Source: Euphorbia lathyris
Taxonomy: Eukaryota > Streptophyta > Magnoliopsida > Malpighiales > Euphorbiaceae
Direction of reading: 5' to 3'
DNA: 64,000 nucleotides
Assembly (NCBI RefSeq): GCF_963576675.1
Contig: NC_088916.1
Location: 56,049,001 to 56,113,000, forward strand
A program made the position numbers and the translations under genes. This document shows, in pieces, positions 1 through 10,774 of the stretch (position 1 is its first letter; each line of letters opens with the position of its first letter). The notes under the pieces were generated by a model that saw only the letters and a list, made by a program, of their open reading frames with translations, was not told the origin of the DNA and did no database searches.

Positions 1-247
1 ATCAATTGATCACTCGGTTGCAAAAAAAAGTAAATTAAATGCGGAAGATATATTCCACACATATTAGAATGTTATTCATAACAAAAATAGATTAAAAAAT
101 AAGTTATTACTTGCTTAACTATAAAATTTTTCTTATCTAATATTAGAACTGCATACCTCGATCTTGGTCGTTTTACTTTTTTTTAAGACGCGTGCAGTAC
201 ATCTTTCGTATTTAATTTACTTTTTTACAACTGAGTAATCAATTGAT
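1..247. repeat. Inverted-repeat element (MITE-like), possibly cut by window start
   Basis: The first ~48 bases and bases ~200-247 are near-perfect inverted copies of each other. Both outer ends read ATCAATTGAT and the arms continue through a shared run containing AAGTAAATTAAAT. The ~150-bp middle is AT-rich with no reading frame. This is the structure of a short non-autonomous DNA transposon. The left flank lies outside the window, so a target duplication cannot be tested and the superfamily is not assigned. Confidence 0.65.
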
Positions 248-837
248 TATATTTTGCGGATGTGCAAGAGACTAACTGAACATTTTATACAAGTTAAGGA
301 GACTGCCGAAATATTTTTGAAAGTGATGTATTAAGCCAATAAAAAAATTTAACCACTGTCAAAGAAACACATTGGTTACAGTGTGTAACTTTTCACCTAA
401 AAACACAATCACTGAATCACTGATTATAACCGCGATATATTTTTTTTTTTTTGACTTGGAATAAAACCATTTCCATATTGTAATTATTTTTGCAATTGCA
501 GGATCATGTGATTCCGTACTGACCAGTGTAATTTTCATTTTATTATTAATTAAATACATTTCATCTAACAATCACTTCATAATTGAAGGTAAATTACACT
601 TATGACCACTCACTTTTACTCTTATTAATATTGCTGCCAACTCAATATAAAATTCACTCAATCTTAACCATTTAAATAAAAGATAATTTTTAATTGTAGA
701 GTTAATAAAAAATGATAAACTAAACAACTTTATTTAATTCATTAACTTTTTGATTTTAATGTTACTTATCCATTATGGGGTTAGAAGAGAGAAAACGATT
801 GTTTTAAAAGAGAAAGCTCCAAGAGAGTAATGATAAG
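248..837. other. AT-rich intergenic stretch, no gene seen
   Basis: I see no splice-bounded exons, RNA gene or clear repeat. The minus-strand frame at 359-571 has no recognisable domain and low-complexity composition. Confidence 0.5.
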
Positions 838-1740
838 ATGTTAAAGGGTATCAAGTACATGTTGAACTCACAGTTTGATATGAAAGATATGAGACTCGCA
901 AATGTGATTTTAGGCATCCAAATTAAACGTTCATCTATCGGTATCATCTTAACTCAATCACACTATGTCGACAAGATTCTTGGCAAGTTTAGTAAGAATG
1001 ATTATGGTATCGCCAGAACTCCAATTGACACTAGCCAACATCTGTGTAAAAATAAAGGTAAAAATATTGACCAAGTGGAATACTTAAGGGTCATAGACAG
1101 TCTAATATATCTCATGAGTTGTAGAAGACCTGGTATTGGTTTTGTTGTCAGCGGTTTAAGTAGATACACGAGTAATCTAAGGGAAATCAGCTGGAAGTCA
1201 TTGTAAGAATACTTCAGTAATTATAGTACACTCGTGATTACAGATTGCACTATACGAGAGAACCTGCTGCATTAGAAGAATTCTCTGATGCAAGTTGGAT
1301 ATCTGATATAAAATATTCCAAAGGCACGAGTGGATACATGTGTACTCTAGCAGGAGGAGCAGTGTCCTGGAAATCCTCAAGACAGGCGATTATAACAAGA
1401 TCCACTATGGAGTCTGAGTTTATAGTATTGGATAAAGCTAGAGAAGAAGCCAAGTGGCTACAAAACTTCTTGGAGGAAATACTTATATGGCCAAGGCATG
1501 TGCCCACAATTTGTGTATATTGTGATAATCAAGCAACAATTAAGAGAGGATAAAACGTGATATATAACGGTAAACATTGATACATGTGTCGCCGACATAA
1601 CTCCGTCAGACAACTAATCTCAACGAGTGTTATTTTCGTTGATTTTGTTGGATCAAAGGATAATACCGCAGATCCGCTAACCAAAGGGTTAAATAGTGAT
1701 CAAATTGACAAGGCATAGAAAGGAATGAGACTAAAGTCCA
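838..1740 (+). pseudogene. Ty1/copia pol fragment: end of RT plus RNase H
   Basis: The first part (838-1206) matches the region after the YVDD motif of Copia reverse transcriptase: a motif like LGIQI, then TQSHYVDKIL, then a degraded version of the usual SLMYAM...RPDI segment. After a stop and frame break at ~1206, 1245-1553 gives Copia RNase H, with a DASW motif (catalytic Asp), STMESEF (catalytic Glu) and CDNQA (catalytic Asp). The C-terminal piece with DNTADPLTKGL follows at ~1650-1700 in another frame. Gag, protease, integrase and the RT core are missing, and at least two frame breaks are present, so this is a dead, 5'-truncated relic. It is unrelated to the intact Copia element at 20094-33941, which lies on the other strand. 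Confidence 0.85.
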
Positions 1741-1970
1741 TTAGAATTTAAGGTGTTATATGAAAGAAAACCATACCTTGTGGACTAGAGATCTGAAAAC
1801 CATATCTAGGTTCAAATGACAACCTAACTACATAAACCTTGTGTAGTCACTGTGGGGGGTCAAATCAAGTTCATGTATGAAAGGTGCCAAGCAAATACAA
1901 CTGCTCATTCTTTAGCTGCTTAAATACGATTTCTTTCGCATATAAAAATTCTCACCAAATTTTTTCTAAT

Positions 1971-2274
1971 TGTTAGATATGTAAATAATCTTATTATTTA
2001 GGAAAATCCTATTGTTTAGGAAATAGATTATTTCCTTATTATTCCCTTGATTGTAGGCTTAATTGTGTAATGTGTTGTGTATATAAACACTTCTTAATTA
2101 ATTGAGGTTTTCATTGATTAAGCAGTATTTATATACACAACACAATACACAATTAAGCCTACAATTAAGTCTACAATCAACGGAATAATAAGGAAATAAT
2201 CTATTTCCTAAACAATAAGATTTTCCTAAATAATAGGATTTTTCTAAATAATAGGATTATTTACATATCTAACA
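1971..2274. repeat. 304-bp foldback element with TG...CA ends and TSD CTAAT
   Basis: The element opens TGTTAGATATGTAAATAATC and closes with its exact inverse, GATTATTTACATATCTAACA. The two arms (about 1971-2095 and 2125-2274) are inverted copies over most of their length, including the TAATAAGGAAATA and TGTGTTGTGTATAT segments. The five bases on each side are identical (CTAAT at 1966-1970 and 2275-2279), so this is a discrete insertion. TG/CA ends and a 5-bp duplication are typical of LTR elements, and the ends resemble plant Copia LTRs, but the palindromic body is more like a foldback MITE. No coding sequence. Confidence 0.75.
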
Positions 2275-2360
2275 CTAATTGTGTTTCTTTTTATATTCAG
2301 AGTGATTTCCATTGTTTGCTTGCTAATATATATGGTTTCTGATTACGTAAAAAAATAAAA

Positions 2361-3974
2361 GGGAAAATTATAAAAATGGGTCAAATGGGAGGCCCATTTA
2401 CACATTTAACCCATTTACTCAACCTACAACATATCTAGACTGATTTTTTGTGACTTTCCCATAATACCCTCAATATTTACGCGCGTCTCGCCCCCTCCCG
2501 TCTGACTTCGCAGATTCGATATTATGTGAAGGCTGCGAAGCTAATGTTTGAGTTTACTTAATGAATTTAATTAGCATATGCGAAGCCTGCGAAGCTAATA
2601 TTTGCTTTACTTGATGAATTTCATTAGCATATGCGAAGCTAATGTTTGGTTTACTTGATGAATTTCATTAGCATACGTGAAGGCTGAATGTGTTTTGAAG
2701 CTAATTCGCGAAGTGGTATATAACAAAAAAATGTCAAACAACAACGGATTCTAACATTAAAATCATAACATTATCAAAATTTATAACAAGATTGCCATAA
2801 TAACAACATTAAAATCATAATATTATCAAAATTTACAACAAAATTACCACAATAAACTCCTAACAAATCACCTCAAAGTGAACCTGACTAATCCGGTACC
2901 AATTTTGAAGCGGATGAGTAATTTCTTTCTCTACAGGAAGTCCAGACCTTTGGGATGAGAAATGGAAGTCCAGACCTTTTGGAATGGGCGTGTCCCATGG
3001 TGCACACCAAGATTGGCACAATCTCTCCTAACCAACCATTTTAAAGTGAATGTGCCAATCTTGAGGGAAATTTCTCCCTATACATGAAGGAAAGTTATCT
3101 CCCCTGCATCCAAGGACGTCGCCTTCTAGAAAGGGATGTTATGTAATCAACCACCTTCAGAAAAAATTAATCGTGTTAGGCATGAAAAATGACGATTTTG
3201 GCTTCGCGAAATGAGGATTAGCGAAGTATGCGAATGTAAATGTGCAGGGAAATAGGTGATTTTACTTCGCTAATCGATGTTTTCGCGAGGTATGCGAGAT
3301 CTGAAACGTGACGATCTACGTCGCATATCGATGCTTTCGCGAAGTCTGCGAGGAAAATCATGAATTTTTCTACTCGCAGACTTCGCGAACTAATCGATTC
3401 ACGAAGTAGATCGTCACGTTTCAGGCTCTTTCTCTTCGCAGATCTTCGCGAAAACATCGACTACGCGAAGTGTATTCATGAAAAAACGCAGAAAAAACAG
3501 CAAATACTTACATTTTTCGCGCCTTTCACCCTTAAAAGTGACAATAACAATATGATAAACTGGGAAAAACGATGGAAATAACGTAGAATAACCATTTCTT
3601 TGATGGTAACAAAAAGAAAGAAACCAATTAACGAGCAGAAACAGGAAGATGAAAAACCATGACTTCGTTTTCTAGGATTAGGAAGTTGCAGAATCAAGAG
3701 AGGAAAAAAAGAAATTCATTGTGATTTAGTGAAATGGTGCGTGCAATTTAAAGGAAGATAGGAAGATCAAAAGTCTTGGAATCATTACTGGAAGAGCCAA
3801 CTTTTTGCGTAACCAAGGAGAAAGGGGGGAGCGGCCGTTCGAGTTGGGAGAAGTGGGAAGGTTGGGGGTATTATGGGAAAGTCATACAAAATCACTCTAA
3901 ATATGTAGTAGGTTGAGTAAATAGGTTAAATATGTAAATGGACCTCCCATTTGATCTAGTTTTGTAAACTATGC
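2361..3974. mobile_element. Non-autonomous MULE-like element, copy 1 (upstream of the UBC gene)
   Basis: Terminal inverted repeats of roughly 110-120 bp begin GGGAAAATTATAAAAATGGG on the left. Both ends contain TCAAATGGGAGG and run to GACTTTCCCATAATACCC. The same TIRs and interior occur in copy 2 at 7480-8954, in the same orientation. The interior has tandem subrepeats (2520-2690, around GCGAAGCTAAT), a shared central block with AAAATCATAACATTATCAAA, and a large hairpin. No transposase frame is present. Long TIRs of this sequence type are characteristic of Mutator-like elements. The right end is degraded and no clean 9-bp duplication is visible. Confidence 0.75.
3263..3470. repeat. Long imperfect hairpin inside MULE-like copy 1
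   Basis: The arms at about 3263-3357 and 3363-3470 are inverted copies rich in the words TTCGCGAA and CATCGATTAGCG. A similar, shorter hairpin lies at about 8290-8480 in copy 2. Overlapping reading frames on both strands here are by-products of the palindrome, not genes. Confidence 0.7.
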
Positions 3975-4249
3975 TTCAAATCAAACCCTCAAACCGTGGG
4001 CCGTGGCTAAAACCGATTACGTAAAAAATTAAAATCGAATCGATTCGATGGAAGCTCTGTGTAGAGAACGCCGACATTGAGAAGAATCCAGTGCGAGCGT
4101 GCAATTTGATAGTTGCAGAATCTAACCACTGTATTCCATTTCCCACACTAAATTCTTTCTAATCTTTAGCCAATCCAATCCAATCCTGATAAATTTGACA
4201 TTCCCCCCAATTTCCCCCAATTCATCTTCTCTCCCTCTCCCACATCACC

Positions 4250-6833
4250 ATGACTAGCTCCTCCGCTCAATCACGCAAGGTTTTTTTTTATATACTGCGT
4301 TTCCTGATCTTTCATCTTATTTTATTTTTGTTCAACTTTCAGATTTTGCGTAGGCTTTAAGCAAGATCGCATGTAATAGATTGCAAAAAGAGCTCGCTGA
4401 ATGGCAGTTGAATCCTCCAGCAGGTTTCAAACACAAAGTCACCGATAATCTTCAACGGTACTGCTTTTATCATTCTTTCTTTTTTCGAAATATTCTTATT
4501 GCTTTGAGTGTTAATTTTGGATTCTGATCATTTTTGTGTGGTTACAGATGGGTGATAGAAGTACACGGAGCCCCAGGAACTATATATGCGAATGAAACTT
4601 TTCAGCTTCAAGTTGATTTCCCTGAACATTACCCCATGGAAGCACCTCAGGTTAGTCATTAGGGATTCCTATGTGCAAACTTTGTTATTTTCATTTTGGT
4701 AATTTGCTTTTGACTGGGTTTAAAATTTTAGGGTTTTTGTTTTGATTTAACAGGTGATTTTTATTCCACCAGCTCCTCTCCATCCTCACATCTACAGTAA
4801 TGGACATATATGTTTAGGTATCTGCCTTGTCTCCATATATTTTGTATCTTCATTCTAATATCATGTGATTGATTGACTTGCCTTCCTGAACTTATGTTTC
4901 ACCCCCCTTTTTAACTTCGGTATTTATTAGTTACTCCTGTAATCATATTACTCTCAACTTTGGCTTATATTTTCACATCAAATGTTTTTATGTTTTCTCA
5001 TGAATTTTATGGAAGTCCAATTCTGTTTAGTTTCGGAATTCATGCTGCTGAACCATACTGCTTGATTTTAGCTGCAATCTGTTTATCTTCCCACATGTCT
5101 GCTGAACCTTTTATCGTGGTAGCTTCTTCAAAATTATCTGATAGGCACAGTCAAAGAGAAAATCCGTATCCAATACTTGCAGGAGGACTTCTGCTCTTTT
5201 AGTTTTTTCACTAATAGAACCTTCACGTGACTCTGTTTTTATGTGTTATTTAATGGAATCATAGCTCTTGATTAGGTGCAGTTTTAACTGCACGAGATCT
5301 TGGCAGTATTTAGCTCTGCTATTCCTAGTGAACCTCCTGTGGTAAAAAGCTCAGCTACAAACGGACCCTAGTTCTAGATAACATCATAGCAGCAAATCAT
5401 ATTCAAAATAAAAATACTACGTATTTTATTGATTATGCTACAGCTGCGAGGCATCCAATTAATTGTTCAAAAGCTGTAGGATATTGCATGCTTGCAGACA
5501 ATTGGTAACTTAGCTTACTCAAATAAACACTGTTCGCCAACAAACATTTTAGCTGCCTGAATATGATATATAATTGAAGTGATTAAGCATCCATCCATAC
5601 CTCTTGATTATGAATGCCATATTTGATGGTATTCATTGATTAATTGTGTTGGATTATACTGTAATTCCAAGCTTCAGTATAATTTCTCTAATTCATAGGA
5701 GCACTTTCTACTTCTAGCTAATGTTTATCATGAGTTTGGATCTTGTCCACATGATTTGATCCAGTAGTGTAACTTATTACTGGTTTTTGGCTGTCTAATG
5801 TTATTACTGATACTGACCATCTTCAGTTTTGTAAGCAGTTACCATTTGGTTGTCCTTTCAATTTATGACAATTGATATCAGATCACCTTGACATAGTTAT
5901 ATGGAAAGCTAAAGTTAATTCAAGGGTGTTTGACATTTGAAACCACCTGCATTGTTTCAGCTACGTTTATAGACCGCAATTTATTTATAAATGTCTTAGA
6001 TGCTTAAGGCTTAGAGAGGTGACAAAATATAACACTCAAGGTTAGAATTATTAGGGTCAAGGTGATCATCTATGTTGTAAATGCAGTTGCATTGTTGAGC
6101 TTTTTGAAGCGTGTGTCAGTGAGTTCCCCTATGAATTTGTGTGTACTGTGAGGCACTTTTATACCATTGCTGATCATTTGAAATCTCGTGATTGATAGTT
6201 TATCCTTGGAATCAATGCTCTCAGAGCATTGCGAATATGTTGTCTGGAATACTGGAGTCAATTTTTGTGTGCATCTGATCATACAAAATAGAATTCCATA
6301 GCCTTCATCTGTCTTTGCAATTTGAGTGGAATGTAACTATAAGGCCGATTGCAAAAATCTCTAAACTGAGTTATTTTACTTGTATTAACCATATAGCATC
6401 ATGTATTTAGATTTTGTTAGGTTCTCATTCAATATTCAGTTGTCCTTCACTGCCCAGTTGTGTGAATGTTGTGTCTACGCTTCTTTGTCAACAAAGAATG
6501 CTTGGAATCATCATGTTATTTTTCCATTTGTCATTTCAGATATTCTGTATGATTCCTGGTCCCCTGCTATGACAGTCAGTTCAATTTGTATCAGCATTCT
6601 CTCCATGCTTTCAAGTGCAACTGTGAAGGTTGGTTTCAGACATACAAAATATTGCATCCACTGCATCTCCTTCACCCTTATTTACTTTTCTAGCTAAGGC
6701 AATTTCTTATACATCATATAAAACTACTTCTGTGCAGCAACGCCCGGTTGATAATGATAGGTATGTGAAGAATTGCAAGAGCGGGAGATCTCCGAAAGAG
6801 ACGAGATGGTGGTTCCATGATGATAAAGTGTAA
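4250..6833 (+). CDS. UBC16: UBE2W-type ubiquitin-conjugating enzyme E2 (plant UBC15-18 group)
   Basis: Six exons with GT-AG introns join in frame: 4250-4279, 4354-4457, 4548-4650, 4754-4817, 6540-6628 and 6738-6833, giving 161 residues. That is the length I recall for Arabidopsis UBC16. The UBC fold is complete: RLQKELAEWQLNPP helix 1, the YPMEAPQ loop, then HPHIYSNGHICLDIL with catalytic Cys99. The usual HPN is HPH (residues 89-91), and the tail is WWFHDDKV; both mark the UBE2W class. Human UBE2W attaches ubiquitin to protein N-termini; the same role here is inferred from the family. Intron 4 is large (1.7 kb). No frame damage is seen. MULE-like elements end ~275 bp before the ATG and start ~650 bp after the stop. 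The symbol could equally be UBC15, 17 or 18. Confidence 0.93.
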
Positions 6834-7479
6834 TTATCTAACAACCATTTTTCGCCTGTATAAAAAATTGGTGTCCAACTCCAATTTATCATAGGTAGTA
6901 GTTGGGCAAGCAAGACCATCATCCCAACAGCAGCACCTTTAACTTATTTATTTTGCACCATATTCTGCATCTGTACTTCCTTGTTTCCTTCGAAAATGCC
7001 ATCTAAATATTTACCATCAGGATTTAAAAAAAAAATAATAATCATATATGTTATCTCCTTTTTCTGCTCTTCCCCGTTAAAAAGATAAATTGGGAAGCAT
7101 TTTGGAGTTCAAGGATGGGGTTGTTTAATGTGGGTTGCATGTTTTATTTTTTTCATAACCAAGGGTAGGGCAGGGTTAAATTTCATCTACTGTTTCTCAA
7201 TTTGCTAATTTGTATTATAACTAAATTGTTTTCAAACAGCCTGTTGTAAAAAACCGATTTTCCAAAAAACAGTCTTTTCAGGTATAAAAACAAACAAGAG
7301 GTGCCTAATAGCATTCCCAAAGAGACTTTTAGTGCACTCTTTAATAATAATATAAATAATTTTATCAAAAAAAAATATAAATAATTTGCTCTTAATGGTT
7401 TAAAAGTGATTAATACATATCATCTCTAACAATGTTTCTCATATTTTGTCATTATTTATTATTTTATCATTAAAATTAA
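6834..7479. other. 3' flank of the UBC gene
   Basis: This should hold the UBC 3' untranslated region and terminator in its first few hundred bases. No further gene or repeat is recognisable; the small minus-strand frame at 7183-7368 has no domain. Confidence 0.5.
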
Positions 7480-8954
7480 GGAAACTTACAAAATTAGGTC
7501 AAATGGGAGATCCATTTACATATTTAACTCATTTATTCAACATACTACATATTTAAACTGTTTTTGTATGACTTTCCTATAATATCCTCAATATGTTTGT
7601 AATTTTATGGCCTGGCTGTCTCTTTTCCGTCTAACTTCACGAAATCGATGATTTCGCGAAGTATGTGAAGCTAACGTTGGTTTAGTTGATGATTTCAATT
7701 AGCATATGCGAACGTGTTTTTAACAAAATTTGCAAAGCGGTATATAATAACAAAAAGGCACAACAACAAGGGATTTCAACATTAAAATCATAACATTATC
7801 AAAATTTACAACAAGATTGCCACAATAACAACACTAAAATCGTAACATTATCAAAATTTACAACAAGATTGTCACAATAAACTTCTAACAAATCATTTCA
7901 AAGTGAATAAATCATTTCAAAGTGAATGTAACGAATGTGGACGGAAATTTCTCCATGTATTGGAAGTCTAGACCTTTTGGGATGAGAAATAGAAGTCTAG
8001 ACTTTTTGGGATGGATGTGTCTTACGGTACATAACAAGATTGACACAATAACTCTTAACTAATCACTTTAAAGTTGAATGTGACCAATCTTGATGGGAAT
8101 TTCTCCTTGTATTAGAAGGAAAGTCATCCCATCTGCATCCAAGGACACCGTCTTCTTGCGGGATGTTATGTATTCAACCACCTTTAGAAAAATTTAATTG
8201 TGTTAGTCAGAAAAAAAGGAAGGGTTGACTTCACGAAACGAGGATTCGCTAAGTATGCGAAAATAAATGTGCAAGGAAGAGGGTGATTTTACTTAGCGAA
8301 ACGATGATTTCGCGACGTCTGCGAGGAGAAATGTGACGCTCTGACTTCACGAAACGATGATTATGCGGAGTCTGCGGGAGAAATTTATCGAATTACCTCG
8401 CAAACTTCGCGTAATCATCGTTTTGCGAAGTTAAATCGATAAATTTCTCCCTGTAGACTTTGCGAAAACGGCATATGCTAAGTGGATTTCTGGGAAAAAA
8501 CGCAGAGAAAACAGTATATACTTACATTTTTCGACAAAAACAATATGATAAACTGGGAAAACGATGGAAATAACGTAGAATAATCATTTCTTTGATGGTA
8601 ATAAGAAGAAAGAAACCAAGGAACGAGCAGGAACATGAAGATGAAGATGAAGAACCATGGTTTCATTTTCTAGGATTAGGAAGATGAAAAGAGGACAAAG
8701 AGAAATACATGGTGAATTGGAGAAATGGTGCAGATTTCGTGCAATTTAAAAGAAGATAGGAAGATCAAAAGTATGGGAATCATTAATGGAAGAGCAACCA
8801 ACCGTTGGCGTAACCACCAAGGAGAAGGGGGAAGAGGAAAGGTTAGGGGTATTATGGGAAAGTCACACAAAAAAGTCTAGATATGTAGTAGGCTGAGTAA
8901 ATGGGTTGAATATGTAAATGGATCTCTCATTTGATCCAATTTTGTAATTTTCCC
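7480..8954. mobile_element. Non-autonomous MULE-like element, copy 2 (downstream of the UBC gene)
   Basis: The left end contains TTACAAAATTAGGTCAAATG and the right end is its inverse, closing in AATTTTCCC. TIRs, central block and hairpin correspond in order to copy 1. Flanking nonamers at 7471-7479 and 8955-8963 agree at 7 of 9 positions, compatible with an eroded 9-bp MULE target duplication. There is no coding capacity. Small frames at 8478-8870 fall in the hairpin side and right TIR and are not genes. Confidence 0.75.
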
Positions 8955-9847
8955 TTAAATTATTAATTATTGTTATATTTACTAATAAAGAGAATGAAAT
9001 AAAGAGCACTAAGACTGTTCTTTTTTATCGAAAAAACTGAATTGAATGCTATTAAACTGAATTGAATCCTATTGAAACTGAAATAATAATGTAATCCTTT
9101 AAAAATAGCAATAATTAAAATAAAAATCTTATAAAAATAATAATGATTCTAATAATAACAATGAAAAAAAATAATGAAAAAATAATTATAATTATAATAA
9201 GTAATGATAAATTACTGAGCTGAAAACAGGGTGTAAAAGTAGAGTGGGAGACTTTTTATTAATAAAAAGGATGTAATTTTTTTAGTGACTTAAGAAGCCA
9301 TTAAGAGGCTGTTGGAGCTGATTTTTATTCTTTCTTAAAAACCAAACTAAGAGACTGTTGGACATATTCTAACTAAACACCTAAAATTATTATTATTTTT
9401 AAAGTGAAAAGATAAAAAAAAAGGAAAAAGAAATAAGAGTAAACTAACATCTTTTTAGTGTTTTTAGCTAGAATTCGGTAATAATTATGCTGAAAACTCA
9501 CTTTACAGGCAAATTTTGAGTCTTTTATTCCTTTATATACTAATTGTAATTCCATTTTTTTTTTCTAACTCATGAAATTAGTTTTGCATATGGTTCATTG
9601 GGGATTATGTACAAATGTTTCAATATATTTTTGGCATAGTTTTGACCTGATTTTAGTCAAAGGGACACTGATCGAAAGAGTGTCCTATTCTTTTTTACTG
9701 AAATTAAATTAACTGAACTGAATGCTATTGAACTGAACTGAACTGAACTTAACTTAATTGAATTGCACAAAATAATTATAATTATATAAAATACTAGTCG
9801 AAAACTCGTGCGATGCACAAGATATGGAACTTTTATATAATTTAGAT
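8955..9847. other. AT-rich intergenic stretch with CTGAA-type low-complexity DNA
   Basis: No gene is seen. Two related patches, ~9045-9085 and ~9700-9755, are built from ACTGAATTGAATGCTATT-like words, the second degenerating to tandem GAACT. A small frame at 9373-9555 is low complexity. Confidence 0.5.
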
Positions 9848-9865
9848 AAATAAATTGATATATTT

Positions 9866-10002
9866 GTGGTGAAGCTTTTAGCCTAGTGGTTGAGAGCTTA
9901 CATATGCCTTGGGAGGTCATGGGTTCGAATCACATCCGGGTCTGGTGGGGATTTTTCTTTCTTCTTTAATGTAAGTGCATTGCGCAAATTTTTAAAAAAA
10001 AA
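9866..10002 (+). mobile_element. tRNA-derived SINE with 18-bp target duplication
   Basis: An RNA polymerase III A box (TAGCCTAGTGG) and B box (GGTTCGAATC) lie ~30 bp apart near the 5' end, followed by a T-rich body and a poly(A) tail at ~9992-10002. Flanking sequences at 9848-9865 and 10003-10020 match at 17 of 18 positions (AAATAAATTG start, one T/C difference) and define the insertion. It cannot be a tRNA gene: no cloverleaf closes and a poly(A) tail is present. Its 3' duplication abuts the LINE start. Confidence 0.85.
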
Positions 10003-10774
10003 AAATAAATTGACATATTTACTTTTAATGCTAAAAACCGCCCCCGTCCCTCTGGCGTTTTGCGATTACCCTGTTCCCTCCGCCAACTGCGCTTCCGCCG
10101 ACGAAACCTCTTGAGCTCCGGCGCCGATTTCTTTACCTTTCTCTCCGCCGCCGTCGGCCGTGGGAGGTTGGCTGTCCCTCCGGCGCTGAGATAGGGTTGT
10201 GAGCGGTTTGTTTTTCGCATCCTCTTGGTGCGCGAGTTTGGTCGCGTTTCTCTGTTTTTGAGGCGCGGTTGTTTCTGCTTTGCTGGTCTGAGGCGCGCCT
10301 GCTCCGTTTGGCCTGCCGTTTCCCTGGTTTTTCGGCCGCCTGTTTTGCCGTAGCTCCACGGATTGGGGATTCCCGCCGGTTTCAAGACTCGGATCTGCTC
10401 CGGCTTCATTTCACTCCCGAGTCGGTTGTCGGGTTAGTTCTTTCTTCTCAATCTTGTGTCCCTGTGTGTGGTTATTGGCTGTATCTGCTTGTATTGCTTG
10501 TCTTGGTTGGCAATCTTGCTCTGGACTGTTGGCTGTGTCTTTGTTAGCGGTCTGTGCTGCTGGCATTACTTGTCTGTTTGGTAATTTTGCTCTAGATTGT
10601 TGGCTGTATCCTTTGAGAGGTCTGTGATTGGTTCATCGGTTCTATTTGCTCTTTGTGTCTGGTGGATTGGCCCTGTGGGTGGATTTGTGGTTGTGGGTGT
10701 ATTTGGTTGTGCAGGTTGTGTTTCTGTTTCTGCTGTTTTTGCCATAGTTGTTTCCCTAGCCTATTGTGTTAATT

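Noticed and set aside
1741..1970. 3' LTR for the Copia fragment at 838-1740
   Set aside because: A purine run at ~1852 exists, but no TG-starting LTR with a partner follows; the 304-bp foldback is a separate insertion with its own duplication.
3218..3697. Short frames on both strands in MULE-like copy 1
   Set aside because: Created by the GC-richer hairpin and present on both arms; no domain.
6401..6697. A separate 98-codon ORF
   Set aside because: It is intron 4 plus exon 5 of the UBC gene read through without splicing.
9866..9950. Possible tRNA gene on the plus strand
   Set aside because: No cloverleaf closes; poly(A) tail and 18-bp duplication show a SINE.
9966..10409. Two overlapping Arg/Pro-rich reading frames on the minus strand
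   Set aside because: They lie antisense to the GC-rich LINE leader, have no domain and look like composition artefacts.
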